This document shows, piece by piece, positions 17,730 through 26,565 of a DNA stretch of 64,000 bases. The DNA lies in assembly GCF_004342175.1 (NCBI RefSeq), contig NZ_SMAO01000008.1:1-64000 (forward strand), in the 5' to 3' direction. A model generated the notes under the pieces. The model had not been told where the DNA came from, searched no databases, and saw only the letters and a list, made by a program, of their open reading frames with translations. The position numbers were made by a program, and so were the translations under genes. The DNA comes from Thiobaca trueperi (GTDB lineage: Bacteria; Pseudomonadota; Gammaproteobacteria; Chromatiales; Chromatiaceae). The first letter of the stretch is position 1. Each line of letters starts with the position of its first letter.

Positions 17730-18418
17730 CGGCTCACGCCGGCCATGGCCGCGCGCATGTCGCGAATGATGCTGTCGTAGTGGTGCGGGTCCGTGTCCTT
17801 GCCCTTGCCGAAGATCCCGGAGCCGGAGACGAAGGTGTCGGCGCCAGCGGCCTTGACCTCGGCGATGTTGTCGGCCTTGACCCCGCCATCGATCTCCAGC
17901 CGGATGTCCAGTCCCGATTCGTCGATGATCCGGCGCACCCGACGCAGTTTGTCGAAGGTCGCCGGGATGAAGCTCTGACCGCCGAAACCGGGGTTGACCG
18001 ACATCAGCAGGATCATGTCGATCTTGTCCAGCACATGATCCAGATAGCTCAGGGGCGTCGCTGGATTGAACACTAGCCCGGACTTGCAGCCCTCGTTGCG
18101 GATCAGTTGCAGGGTACGGTCGATATGCTCGCTCGCCTCCGGGTGGAAGGTGATGTAGGTCGCGCCCGCAGCGGCGAAGTCGGGGATGAGGCGGTCCACC
18201 GGCTTGACCATCAGATGCACATCGATGGGGGCCGTGACCCCATGTTTGCGCAGCGCCTCGCAGACCAGCGGGCCGATGGTCAGATTCGGCACATAGTGAT
18301 TGTCCATGACATCGAAGTGAACGATGTCGGCGCCAGCGGCAAGGACGTTATCGACCTCTTCGCCGAGCCGCGCGAAATTGGCCGAGAGGATGGATGGTGC
18401 GATCAGATCGGGCGTCAT
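17726..18418 (-). CDS. rpe: Ribulose-phosphate 3-epimerase
   Basis: 230 residues from ATG 18418 ([20 protein letters not shown]); the extra 12 codons upstream are not conserved. TIM-barrel enzyme interconverting ribulose 5-phosphate and xylulose 5-phosphate in the pentose phosphate and Calvin cycles. Signature segments: [19 protein letters not shown], metal-binding histidines and aspartates in VHLMV and [31 protein letters not shown] and FVSGSGIFG. It probably leads an rpe-gph unit; repeat B2 lies between the two genes. Confidence 0.96.
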   Translation of the reverse strand: MTPDLIAPSILSANFARLGEEVDNVLAAGADIVHFDVMDNHYVPNLTIGPLVCEALRKHGVTAPIDVHLMVKPVDRLIPDFAAAGATYITFHPEASEHIDRTLQLIRNEGCKSGLVFNPATPLSYLDHVLDKIDMILLMSVNPGFGGQSFIPATFDKLRRVRRIIDESGLDIRLEIDGGVKADNIAEVKAAGADTFVSGSGIFGKGKDTDPHHYDSIIRDMRAAMAGVSR

Positions 18419-18522
18419 GTCGGTGTCCCCCAGGATCTCGGGCAGAGCGCGCACGGCTCGTCCGGATCAGGTCGTTAGTGTGATTTTGAAGCCGTGAACT
18501 CTAACCCATGCGGGCGAGATTT

Positions 18523-20025
18523 TCACTTGGACTCGATCATCTGGACCACGACGAGCCGCCCGCCATCCTCCCTGGACAGGAGGATGCGCTGTCCGTCGGA
18601 GAGTGCGAGCCGGCCACCGAGGGGCACCGGGGTCTGGGTCGCGAGGTCCATGAGATCGGGCAGGCGCGCATTGACGAGCGACCAGCATCCCTCGTCAAAA
18701 ACGAACTGTCCGACCGGCATCTGCTGCGTCTCGGCGAGTTTTTCGTTGGGGGCGATCAGACTGTTGGCGTGCCAGAGAAACAGCGACTGGCCGGGCCAGA
18801 CCAGCAGGCGGTGATGATCCGTTCTGAACTGTCCCGCCTGTCGTGACGAATAAAAGTTGAGGACGGGCAGGAGACCCGGAAAGGGCGTGCCGCAGAAGGG
18901 GCAGCAGGGCTGGGTCGAGTTGTCGAAGACGTACCATTTCTGCTCGCAGCGCGAACCGGGGCAGGGTAGGAGCAGATCGAGCGTCTTGATCAGCGCCGTT
19001 TCCCAGTCGTTTGCGGAAGGGCGTTGCGCCGGGTCATGCAGACCCTCGACGAAGGCCTGTCTGAACAGCGGCGCCAGATAGGGGCCAGTGAGGGTGAACG
19101 GCAGACGGTCCGTATCGGCCCAGGGCAGATCGGTCAGCCTGACATCGCTGCGCCGGATCCGGTTGCATGGGTCATGCGGATCTTCGATGAAGAGCGCCCC
19201 TTCGCCCATCGCCAGCCGTTCATCGCGCTGGGGGTCGTCGGGATCATGGATCTTGCCGCCGCGCAGCGGATGCCGGTAGAGCAGATACAGATAGATCAGG
19301 ACCGCCAGCGCGTGCAGGTCGGTCTCGCGCTGTGGCAGGCGACGGGCCGGATCGTCGCGTGCGAGATGGCTGGTCATCACCACTTCCGGGGCGATGAAGT
19401 CCGGCGTGCCGACCACGTCGGGCGGATATTTGCCGGGCACCACCAGACCGTCGATGTCGATCACGCAGGCCCAGCCCTCGGAGGGATCGATCAGGACGTT
19501 GCGGTACGACAGATCGGAGTGCGCCAGCCCGGCCATGTGCAGACGGCGCACGGCGCGCGCCAGCCGGAGACAGACAAAGAGATGACCGCGCCAGTCGCCA
19601 AGCTCGCGCGGATCGATGAAACGGTTGCGCAGGCTGGCGGTCGCGAACCATTTGCCCTGCTTTTCCTTGCCCCGGATCCCGAGCATGTCGTGGTTGCGCG
19701 AGCCGTGCGCAAAAAAGAAATGACCGGGATACGCCGGTGCCACCAGCCCGAGCCGTCCCTCGTGTTCCAGGATCGCGGTCGGCCAGCAGAAGAGGTTGCG
19801 CCAGTAATCGCCGCCGATCTGCTCGAAGATGCTCTCCCGGTAGCGCCCGGCAATCATCTGCAGGCGTTCCCTGGTCAGATCGTCCTGGGGCGATTTGTAG
19901 AAGGCCACCACATAGGAGCGGTCGGGCGAAAAATACACGTCCTTCATGGCGCCCGAGCCGATGATCTCATCGACGAACGCGATGGTCTGCCCGTCGACTG
20001 TTCTGCATGTCACGACCTTCGCCAT
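18523..20025 (-). CDS. TerY-P-type protein kinase with zinc-ribbon tail
   Basis: 500 residues from ATG 20025, chosen because GGAG lies nine bases upstream and the frame to 20046 only adds residues inside the preceding gene. Kinase-like lobe about 10-330: glycine loop GSGAMKDVYF, lysine in VVAFYKS, catalytic loop HSDLSYRNVLI, and VIDIDGLV replacing the usual DFG, then GTPDFIAPEV. After it comes CPGSRCEQKW and CCPFCGTPFPG, four cysteines fitting a zinc ribbon, and a C-terminal beta-rich part (about 390-500) that may be FHA- or SH3-like but is not assigned. Last gene of a TerY1-TerY2-PP2C-kinase set transcribed together; such triads accompany Ter stress systems. Substrates unknown. Confidence 0.85.
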   Translation of the reverse strand: MAKVVTCRTVDGQTIAFVDEIIGSGAMKDVYFSPDRSYVVAFYKSPQDDLTRERLQMIAGRYRESIFEQIGGDYWRNLFCWPTAILEHEGRLGLVAPAYPGHFFFAHGSRNHDMLGIRGKEKQGKWFATASLRNRFIDPRELGDWRGHLFVCLRLARAVRRLHMAGLAHSDLSYRNVLIDPSEGWACVIDIDGLVVPGKYPPDVVGTPDFIAPEVVMTSHLARDDPARRLPQRETDLHALAVLIYLYLLYRHPLRGGKIHDPDDPQRDERLAMGEGALFIEDPHDPCNRIRRSDVRLTDLPWADTDRLPFTLTGPYLAPLFRQAFVEGLHDPAQRPSANDWETALIKTLDLLLPCPGSRCEQKWYVFDNSTQPCCPFCGTPFPGLLPVLNFYSSRQAGQFRTDHHRLLVWPGQSLFLWHANSLIAPNEKLAETQQMPVGQFVFDEGCWSLVNARLPDLMDLATQTPVPLGGRLALSDGQRILLSREDGGRLVVVQMIESK

Positions 20026-20039
20026 TCTCGTTAACTCCG

Positions 20040-21227
20040 TTACCACAGCACCGCCAGGGTGCGGTCATCATGATTTCCGGGCGAGAAAAAGGCCAGCCAG
20101 TCGAGCAGACGCCGCTCCGGATCGGGCGCGCCGAGCAGGGGAGAGAGGTCGTCCCAGAGACGATCCCATCTGGCCGGATCCCGCAGGCCGTTATCGGTTT
20201 CAAAACAGGGATCTGACACCCCGTCCGTCAGCAGCAGCATGGCGGTGAGATCAGGGTGATGGGCGATGCCGATGCGGGTGGCGAAACCGGGATCGGCGAG
20301 CGTGGCGCGATCCAGAAAACGTGTCTGACCGGCGAACTCGCCGCTGTCAGGCGTGCCCATGAGCCGGATCTGACCGCGCGGACCATAGGCCGCAATCGCC
20401 CCATCGCCGATCCAGACGGTCGCAAGAACGGTCTCGCGCCCGGATTCCTTGACGGCGGCGCCCAGCAGGGTCGTGGCGTAATCGCGCGCCGTGCCTCCTG
20501 ATTCCCGTGCGGCGTCTTCAATGGCCTGCACGGCGTGCAGAGACGCCTGCTGGAAGAGACGTGCAAACCCGGCGGTCAGGGATGGTGGGGCGTCGCTATC
20601 CGCGCCCCATCGATCCAGCCCGGCGCTCAAGTGTGCGCCGAGCGCGCCCGTCAGGTTTTCGGACAGACAGGCGCCCGCTGTCGTGACGGCCAGCCTTGAA
20701 CCCTCGCGGGAGCAGGGCGCGCTGCCGGCACCATCGGCGACGAGCAGGAGACTCCAGCCGCTATATGCATCATGTCGGATGAAACAGTCGTCTTCGCGAA
20801 AGCCGCCGACATGCTCATGGGAACGGCCGCGCCGGCTGGCGGCGACGATCCGTCGTCCGCCTGCCGTCAGCAGCCGGCTGTCCAGATGTGGTTTGGGGCA
20901 GGGTGCGTCAATGGGCGGCTCGACGATCTTCCACAGGCTTCTGGGATCCGGATTGACGATCAGCAGACAGTCGCCCGCGTGGCTGGTCCTGCCATCGGTG
21001 GTCCAGCGCAGCCGCAGCCGGTAGTCGCCAGCGTCGGCAGGGGTTCCGGTCAGATGGCCGGTTGACGGATCGAATTGCAAGCCCAGCCTGTCCGGAAGCG
21101 CCACCTCCAGGATCCGCACCGGAGCGCCGCTGAAGTCGCGCCCGCTGAGTGGCGAGTCATAGTGAACGCCGAACCGCGCATTGGGCAGATGGAATGTGGC
21201 CTGGGGCGGTGGATTCTGGAGCGTCAT
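20040..21227 (-). CDS. PP2C-family phosphatase with N-terminal Ig-like domain
   Basis: 395 residues. Residues about 15-95 read as a putative Ig (He_PIG) domain: LPDRLGLQFDPSTGHLTGTP then AGDYRLRLRWTT. Residues about 125-395 are a PP2C phosphatase: REDDCF, LLLVADGAGSAPCSREGS with the metal-binding DG, then ATVWIGDGAIAAYG, AMLLLTDGVSDP and the terminal GNHDDRTLAVL aspartates. He_PIG modules usually occur in secreted adhesin-like proteins, yet no signal peptide is present here. Reverses phosphorylation by the adjacent kinase, by analogy with TerY-P loci. The stop lies 14 bp before the kinase ATG. Repeat A4 sits between this gene and the vWA gene upstream. Confidence 0.87.
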   Translation of the reverse strand: MTLQNPPPQATFHLPNARFGVHYDSPLSGRDFSGAPVRILEVALPDRLGLQFDPSTGHLTGTPADAGDYRLRLRWTTDGRTSHAGDCLLIVNPDPRSLWKIVEPPIDAPCPKPHLDSRLLTAGGRRIVAASRRGRSHEHVGGFREDDCFIRHDAYSGWSLLLVADGAGSAPCSREGSRLAVTTAGACLSENLTGALGAHLSAGLDRWGADSDAPPSLTAGFARLFQQASLHAVQAIEDAARESGGTARDYATTLLGAAVKESGRETVLATVWIGDGAIAAYGPRGQIRLMGTPDSGEFAGQTRFLDRATLADPGFATRIGIAHHPDLTAMLLLTDGVSDPCFETDNGLRDPARWDRLWDDLSPLLGAPDPERRLLDWLAFFSPGNHDDRTLAVLW

Positions 21228-21236
21228 GGCTTTATA

Positions 21237-21327
21237 GACAGGATTAACAGGATTTTCCAGGATAGGCAGGCTTTTTAAGCCATTGTTTTCAATCTTTTTA
21301 ATCTGGACTTATCCTGTTAATCCTGTC
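21237..21327. repeat. Palindromic repeat A4 inside the TerY-P gene set
   Basis: GACAGGATTAACAGGAT (21237-21253) is inverted at 21311-21327. It occupies almost the whole gap between the second vWA gene and the PP2C gene, so it is transcribed if the four genes form one operon and may reduce read-through. Confidence 0.9.
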
Positions 21328-21337
21328 TGATTGACGT

Positions 21338-22390
21338 TTAACCGCGACTGCGACCGACCTCGAATCCGCCTTCATCCGGCGAGGGTCCGGGCGCAAAAGT
21401 GACCTGCCGGTCGCACCAGGGACAGAGCGCCTCGCCGGGACCGTTGATGCACAGCAGTTTGCCGCAGCCGCACATGGCAAAGGCGGTGGCGTTACCGCAA
21501 TGCGGACAGGCGGGTGCGCCAATCAGTTCGGACGTGTTCACCTTGAGTTCCACGGTGCGCGGATCGGACCAGACGAAGTAGTCCTCGTCCAGCGGATGAC
21601 AGCCCTCAAGCCGATAGATCGGCACGGCAAAGTTGAAGTCGAGCTGAGTGACGGGCTGCAACTCCCGTTCGTATTTGATGAGATAGGGGCGTTGCGTCTT
21701 CTGGCAGCGGCCCACCAGGGTCACGCAGGACTCGTCGATCGGGGTCGGCAACGGATCCTTGATCAGCGTCAGCACCCGCTGATCGAGTGGCGGCAGCGCA
21801 TGACCGTCAGCGCCTTCGCCCAGACTCCGGCTCTGCACCACGACCGAGGCGCTGATCCAATTCACAAAGGTGGTGAAGTCGCCGGGACGCCGCTCCTCGA
21901 AGAGAATGACGTGCTCGGTGAGACGCTGTAACAGCGAGAAATCGGCGTCCTTACCGATACCGATGGCGATCAGGGTGGCCCGGCTGGCATAACGGGCATG
22001 CCAGCGCCCGATTGCCGGTCCCGGATCGTCGGTCGGATGACCGTCGGTAAAGAGATAAACGATGGGTTTCCAGTCGCCTTTGCGCTCGGCGGTGGTCTTC
22101 ACGACCGACTGATCGAGTTCCGCCATGAGCACATCGAGCGCGGCGCCGAGACTGGTGCCGCCGCCCAATGGCAGCTTGGGCGGGTAAAAAGAAACGACCT
22201 CCAGCAGCGGGACGATGGTCCGCGCAATCCCGGCGAAGGCGATCACGGCAAGATGGACCGTTTCCAGCGCGTGCGGATCGGCGCGCAGGACGCGGACGAC
22301 GGATTGCAGGCCATCCTCCATTTTCCGGAGATTGTCCCCGACCATCGATTCCGAGCAGTCCAGCACGAAGAACACGGGCAGTCGGCGCAT
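21338..22390 (-). CDS. TerY-type vWA protein with C-terminal zinc-ribbon domain
   Basis: 350 residues. The vWA domain (1-200) opens with FFVLDCSESMVGD, a DxSxS metal-ion-dependent adhesion site, and includes GGGTSLGAALDVL and LFTDGHPTDD completing it. The tail (about 215-350) contains paired cysteine motifs CPHCGNATAFAMCGCGK and CPWCDRQV, the TerY-C zinc-binding arrangement. In related loci such proteins bridge the kinase and phosphatase to membrane-linked Ter or stress proteins. Cytoplasmic, no signal peptide. It lies 36 bp after the shorter vWA gene. No terA/terC/terD/terZ gene is present within the window. Confidence 0.88.
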   Translation of the reverse strand: MRRLPVFFVLDCSESMVGDNLRKMEDGLQSVVRVLRADPHALETVHLAVIAFAGIARTIVPLLEVVSFYPPKLPLGGGTSLGAALDVLMAELDQSVVKTTAERKGDWKPIVYLFTDGHPTDDPGPAIGRWHARYASRATLIAIGIGKDADFSLLQRLTEHVILFEERRPGDFTTFVNWISASVVVQSRSLGEGADGHALPPLDQRVLTLIKDPLPTPIDESCVTLVGRCQKTQRPYLIKYERELQPVTQLDFNFAVPIYRLEGCHPLDEDYFVWSDPRTVELKVNTSELIGAPACPHCGNATAFAMCGCGKLLCINGPGEALCPWCDRQVTFAPGPSPDEGGFEVGRSRG

Positions 22391-22426
22391 GTGGCGAGAC
22401 TCCAGGCAAATGAATGACGGGGCAGG

Positions 22427-23062
22427 TTACAACTGGATCTCGGATGGCAGTGGCGGCAGCGCGTCTGCGTCTCCGGTGCCGGCATGGCCCGAGCCGACGG
22501 CGACGCTCGCCGACACCCATTTGAAGAAACCCGCGAAGGCGGCGGCGTCGAGTGTGTCGAGCGCGATCACCTGCGCGGTAAGCTCGCGCAGATAATCCTG
22601 CCGGGCCTTGGGTCCGGCGGCACAGGCGACGATTGAGCCGAAATCGCGGCGCCTGATCTCGGGGATTGTCTGGCGAAAGGTATGCAGATCGGACGGACTG
22701 CCATCGGTCATGACGAACAGCAGCGGACGCCAGTCGCCCCGGCTGTCGGGCGTGCTCTTTCTGACATCGCGGTCAACGCACCGGATCAAGAGTTCCAGCG
22801 CGGCGCCCAGGAAGGTTGCGCCGGAGTCGGGCGCGCGAATATCGTCGAGCCGGATCGCGTCCAGGGGCGTAAGCGGCAGATATTCGCGCGCCTCGACATC
22901 GAAGGTGATGATCGAGAGATGGACGGTCTCCAGCGCATAGGGATCCTGCCGCAGCGCGCTGAACATGCTTTGCAGCCCGGCATTGACGGAGTGGATGGGT
23001 TCGCCGCGCATCGATCCCGAGGTGTCGAGCAGGATATAGACGGGGAGTCTTCTGATACTCAT
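22427..23062 (-). CDS. TerY-type vWA domain protein
   Basis: 211 residues from ATG 23062; GGTGGA lies just upstream, while the alternative GTG at 23071 overlaps that ribosome site. Single vWA domain with metal site YILLDTSGSMRGEP, SGATFLGAALELL and LFVMTDGSPSD. First gene of the TerY-P cluster; it shares the KGDW/RGDWRP segment with the second vWA protein, indicating an ancient duplication. Expected to bind a divalent metal and mediate protein assembly. A promoter should lie in 23063-23321, a gap shared with the divergent sdhE gene. Confidence 0.88.
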   Translation of the reverse strand: MSIRRLPVYILLDTSGSMRGEPIHSVNAGLQSMFSALRQDPYALETVHLSIITFDVEAREYLPLTPLDAIRLDDIRAPDSGATFLGAALELLIRCVDRDVRKSTPDSRGDWRPLLFVMTDGSPSDLHTFRQTIPEIRRRDFGSIVACAAGPKARQDYLRELTAQVIALDTLDAAAFAGFFKWVSASVAVGSGHAGTGDADALPPLPSEIQL

Positions 23063-23321
23063 TGTTTCCACCGTTGGCGAGCCGGCCGGGAGCAGGGGTT
23101 AAAATCGCATTTAAGCCGAAAATGCCGGGCGTGCAAAGAATTTCGATGTCTTGATCCGGCAGTCGGCCATTGCGGCGCGGCACTGGAGCGGCGACAGCCA
23201 TTGACGGGTTATCATGGGTCACGCCCGATCATCCCTGAATGCCCGTTACTGGGCGCTCAATTGACCGCCATCCACCAAGACCGCCTGCCAGATCAGACGC
23301 GGTGCAACCGGGACGACTGAC

Positions 23322-23633
23322 ATGACTGATTTGACCGCGACCGCCGACGAGGCCACCGACCTGGAAATCCGGCGACTGCGCTGGCAGTGCCGGCGCGGGA
23401 TGCTGGAACTCGATCACCTGCTTGACCGCTTTCTCGATCTCGGTTACGCCGCTCTGAATGAGTCGGAACGGGCGACCTTCCTGGCGCTGCTCGGCCAGCA
23501 GGATACGCTGTTGAGCGACTGGTTCATGTCGCGCGCGGAGCCACCGGATCCGGCGTTCGGTGCGCTGATCCGGCGCATCGTCGAGGTGGTGGGTGAGCGT
23601 CCCCATGATCAGGCGCCGGCTGATCCCGACTGA
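23322..23633 (+). CDS. sdhE: FAD assembly factor SdhE
   Basis: 103 residues; SdhE (YgfY, succinate dehydrogenase assembly factor 2) promotes covalent attachment of FAD to the flavoprotein subunits of succinate dehydrogenase and fumarate reductase. The family signature RRLRWQCRRGMLELDHLL (residues about 17-34, including RRGxxELD) is present, followed by the acidic helix ALNESERATFLALLGQQDTLLSDW. The C-terminal 20 residues are variable. The gene is followed six bases later by ygfX, the usual pairing; in E. coli the pair has also been described as cptBA, an antitoxin-toxin module, an interpretation that is disputed. Confidence 0.93.
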   Translation: MTDLTATADEATDLEIRRLRWQCRRGMLELDHLLDRFLDLGYAALNESERATFLALLGQQDTLLSDWFMSRAEPPDPAFGALIRRIVEVVGERPHDQAPADPD

Positions 23634-23639
23634 TCCGGC

Positions 23640-24104
23640 ATGGGCGCGCATCGCGAACGCCCACCGCTCCTGATCCGTCCCCGACGGTCACGTCAACTGG
23701 CGATCTTTGTCGGGCTGGTTCATGGTCTGGCGTTTGTGGTCGTGCTGGCCCTGCCGATCGGGCTCTATCGTCTCCCCTTACTGCTGCTGATCGGTCTTGG
23801 CTGTTTCCGGGTTATCTCCGCTCAGGTGCTGAGACGTTCGCCCCGTTCGATTCAAACGGCGCTCTGGCAATCGGACGGAAGCTGGTTTCTGACCTTTGTC
23901 GATGGTCGGCAGCAGGAGGTGACCCTGTCCCCATCGACCTTCGTGAGCCTGTCGCTGGTAGTGCTCAATTTCCGCGCCGGACGACTGCGCCGCTATGCGA
24001 TCCCCTTGTTTCGCGATGCGCTCGATCCCGAGACGCTGCGTCGGCTGCGCCAGCGGTTACGCAGCGATGGCGCGGTCAGTGCGCCGGATCCGGATGCCGT
24101 TTGA
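23640..24104 (+). CDS. ygfX: YgfX-family membrane protein
   Basis: 154 residues. Two membrane helices about 20-60 (LAIFVGLVHGLAFVVVLALP and GLYRLPLLLLIGLGCF), then a cytoplasmic beta-rich domain beginning SIQTALWQSDGSWFL and containing the short RRYAIPLFRDALDPETLRRL end typical of YgfX. The E. coli homologue interacts with SdhE and has been reported to affect FtsZ and MreB as toxin CptA. Immediate coupling to sdhE supports the assignment although sequence similarity in this family is low. Confidence 0.82.
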   Translation: MGAHRERPPLLIRPRRSRQLAIFVGLVHGLAFVVVLALPIGLYRLPLLLLIGLGCFRVISAQVLRRSPRSIQTALWQSDGSWFLTFVDGRQQEVTLSPSTFVSLSLVVLNFRAGRLRRYAIPLFRDALDPETLRRLRQRLRSDGAVSAPDPDAV

Positions 24105-24163
24105 GGCTGCTCGTTGGCGGAGAATGGCGGACACGAGTGGTCCGCCTGAACTGAAACGCCAGC

Positions 24164-24664
24164 TTACTGAACGGCTGGCTGACTTGCGCTGGCCTGATAC
24201 CAGGCATTGCCGTAGAACCCGCCGCCGACCGCGCCCAGGGTCTGCATCACCCCTTTGAATGCCTGCGCGCCCATGCCGGCGCCGCTTCCTGCCGCGCCGG
24301 CGCCCATGCCGGCACCCATTCCGGCTCCGGCACCCGCGCCCATCCCGGCGCTACCGGTCGCCCAGCAATACAGCGGCACAATCAGCCCCTCGGTCAGGAT
24401 TCCGGCAATCACGGCACCGCCGATCACCCCGGCAGAGACCGCCAGCGCCTGATAACCGTCGAAGGCCGATTCGGCCTGGACGGCGGGTGCTGGTGCGGAG
24501 GTCACGGCGGGTGCAGGTTCCGGCACCGCCATCGGTGCGGGCGCTGCCGTTGGCACGGCGATGGGCGCAGCGGCGCCCTCGGTCTGGGCTTGCGCATCGA
24601 TGGCTGTGAGCGCCAGGGTTGCCGCGATCAAGGCTGTACGGGAAAACGATTGACCAGTCATCAT
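24164..24664 (-). CDS. Exported Ala/Pro- and Gly/Met-rich protein of unknown function
   Basis: 166 residues. Signal peptide 1-26 (cleavage near AQAQTEG), an Ala-Pro-Val-rich stretch (about 30-65), then a glycine-rich hydrophobic helix (ALAVSAGVIGGAVIAGILTE) and a run of MGAG units (about 107-132) before KGVMQTLGAVGGGFYGNAWY. The MGAG run is coded by a short imperfect tandem repeat at 24266-24345. Could be a membrane-inserting or secreted low-complexity protein; no family recognised. The gene converges with ygfX. Confidence 0.6.
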   Translation of the reverse strand: MMTGQSFSRTALIAATLALTAIDAQAQTEGAAAPIAVPTAAPAPMAVPEPAPAVTSAPAPAVQAESAFDGYQALAVSAGVIGGAVIAGILTEGLIVPLYCWATGSAGMGAGAGAGMGAGMGAGAAGSGAGMGAQAFKGVMQTLGAVGGGFYGNAWYQASASQPAVQ

Positions 24665-24778
24665 TCATTACCTCATCGATTGTGGGTGCCACCAGTCTAG
24701 CGGGTCTTGCGTCGCTCCATACGCCTGACAGGCTGTTAAACTGGCGGCTGGTTTCAATTCATCAAGGCGAGCGTTGCA

Positions 24779-25792
24779 ATGCGCATTCTGGTCACAGGCG
24801 GCGCGGGCTATATCGGCAGTCATACCTGCGTGGAACTGCTGGATGCGGGGCTGGAGGTAGTGGTCGTCGATAATCTGAGCAACAGTCGCGAGGAATCGCT
24901 GCGGCGGGTACGCACGATCACCGGCAAGCCGCTGACCTTCGTTCAGGCCGATCTGCGCGACCGCGCGGCGCTGAACGCCATCCTGCGTGATGGACCATTC
25001 GATGCCGTGATTCATTTCGCCGGGCTCAAGGCGGTAGGTGAATCGGTCGCGATGCCGCTGGCTTACTACGACAACAATCTCGGCGGCACCCTCACGCTCT
25101 GTCAGGCACTGGCCGCAGCAGGCGTGCGCAATCTGGTCTTCAGCTCATCCGCAACCGTCTATGGCGATCCGGCCAGCGTGCCGATTCGGGAGGATTTTCC
25201 GCTCTCCGCGACCAATCCCTATGGTCGCTCCAAACTCTTCATCGAAGAGATTCTGCGTGATCTGCATGTCTCGGACAGCGACTGGAACATTTCATTGCTG
25301 CGTTATTTCAACCCGGTCGGTGCCCATCCGAGTGGACGCATCGGCGAGGATCCGCAGGGCATCCCGAACAATCTGATGCCCTATATCGCCCAGGTCGCGG
25401 TCGGCAAGCTGCCGCGACTGCGGGTCTTTGGCGACGATTATCCGACCCCGGATGGAACCGGCGTGCGCGACTATATCCATGTGGTCGATCTGGCGCGCGG
25501 CCATCTCGCGGCGTTGCGCAGGCTCCAGACAGGGCCAGGCGTGATGGTGCACAACCTGGGCACCGGTCAGGGCTACAGCGTGCTGGAGATGATCGCCGCC
25601 TTCGAGCGGGCGAGCGGGCGGACCATCGACTATGAGATCGTCGCCCGGCGTCCCGGCGACATCGCCGCCTGCTACGCCGATCCGACCCGCGCCCGCGTCG
25701 AGCTGGGCTGGCAGGCCGAATATGGGATCGACGACATGGTGCGGGATGCCTGGCGCTGGCAGGCGGGGAATCCGCTTGGATATGCAGAGTAG
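24779..25792 (+). CDS. galE: UDP-glucose 4-epimerase
   Basis: 337 residues, standard for bacterial GalE. Rossmann NAD-binding motif [20 protein letters not shown] at the N-terminus, catalytic YGRSK (tyrosine-x3-lysine, about residue 148) and serine in [12 protein letters not shown], plus [12 protein letters not shown] and [13 protein letters not shown]. Interconverts UDP-glucose and UDP-galactose for lipopolysaccharide or exopolysaccharide sugars. A GGCGAG ribosome site precedes the ATG. Stands alone; no other sugar-nucleotide genes are adjacent. Confidence 0.96.
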   Translation: MRILVTGGAGYIGSHTCVELLDAGLEVVVVDNLSNSREESLRRVRTITGKPLTFVQADLRDRAALNAILRDGPFDAVIHFAGLKAVGESVAMPLAYYDNNLGGTLTLCQALAAAGVRNLVFSSSATVYGDPASVPIREDFPLSATNPYGRSKLFIEEILRDLHVSDSDWNISLLRYFNPVGAHPSGRIGEDPQGIPNNLMPYIAQVAVGKLPRLRVFGDDYPTPDGTGVRDYIHVVDLARGHLAALRRLQTGPGVMVHNLGTGQGYSVLEMIAAFERASGRTIDYEIVARRPGDIAACYADPTRARVELGWQAEYGIDDMVRDAWRWQAGNPLGYAE

Positions 25793-25813
25793 ACGGCTTG
25801 CAAGTGATCCTGG

Positions 25814-25856
25814 AACTGAGGTTCCCTCGGTTTTTCGTCTTCCAAGGGAGTCTGAC
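25814..25856. repeat. Possible IS-end remnant shared with 6376-6422
   Basis: GAGGTTCCCTCGGTTTTTCG with CTTCCAAGGGAG matches the stretch just upstream of the IS3 transposase remnant (GAGGTTCCCCCGAAATTTCG with CTTCCAAGAGTG). Both may be left-over ends of the same insertion sequence. The rest of 25793-26069 shows no gene. Confidence 0.45.
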
Positions 25857-26069
25857 TGATTCCCTTGTTGCCTGGGTTCCTGAGGGCAACGAGACCGCCA
25901 TCCCTGCCTGGAACAGCACGGTACCCGGATCATGGAGGTCGCGGGGATGTCTGCCGCGACGGAGGAAGCCGAGCGGCCACCAGCCGGTCAACCGGGCAGG
26001 ACGTAGCCGGCCTCCAGCGCCAGCGTCGCTTGCTGCCCCGCCACTTGGCGCGCCCGTGAGCTGTCGCAC

Positions 26070-26552
26070 TCACAGTCGCTTGATGGTTGCTGTGGGCAAC
26101 CACAGGGTCAGCGGCGCATCGGGAAACCGCTCGAATTCATAGCGTTCATACCAGGCCCGCGCCCGCGCGTGCTTGGCATCGACGATTACACCGATCATGC
26201 CGATCTCCTCCCCCAGCCGCGCGCAGCGTTGCAGCGCGTCCACCAGGAGACGCTCACCCAACCCCTGGCGTTGGTCGCGCTGGTCGACAGCCAGGCGGGC
26301 CAGCCGTGCGGCCGGCAGGGGGAAGCGGGGAAATCGGGTCGCATACGCCGGTGGCAAATGGTCTTTGAGGATGGCTGCCATGGCCAGGCTGTAGAACCCC
26401 AGAATCCTCGGCCCCTCGACGGCCACATAGGTGCGACTCACGTTGGCTGCGGCATGTTGGCGGGCGAAGCGGCGCAGGTACTGATCCAATTCCGCTTCGC
26501 CGCAGGAGAAGGCACGGCGATGATGCACCGTCGTCAGGGGCTCGATCAGCAT
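26070..26552 (-). CDS. GNAT-family acetyltransferase toxin (TacT-like)
   Basis: 160 residues from ATG 26552 (MLIEPLTTVHHRRAFSCGE). The opening, with SCGEAELDQYLRRFARQHA, is typical of GNAT toxins partnered with DUF1778 proteins, followed by FYSLAMAAI, the acetyl-CoA-binding loop DQRDQRQGLGERLLVDAL and the C-terminal ARAWYERYEFERFPD. These enzymes acetylate the amino group of charged tRNAs and stop translation. The start is 13 bp after the DUF1778 stop, the normal antitoxin-first arrangement. Confidence 0.88.
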   Translation of the reverse strand: MLIEPLTTVHHRRAFSCGEAELDQYLRRFARQHAAANVSRTYVAVEGPRILGFYSLAMAAILKDHLPPAYATRFPRFPLPAARLARLAVDQRDQRQGLGERLLVDALQRCARLGEEIGMIGVIVDAKHARARAWYERYEFERFPDAPLTLWLPTATIKRL

Positions 26553-26565
26553 CCTCGGCGCGGAC

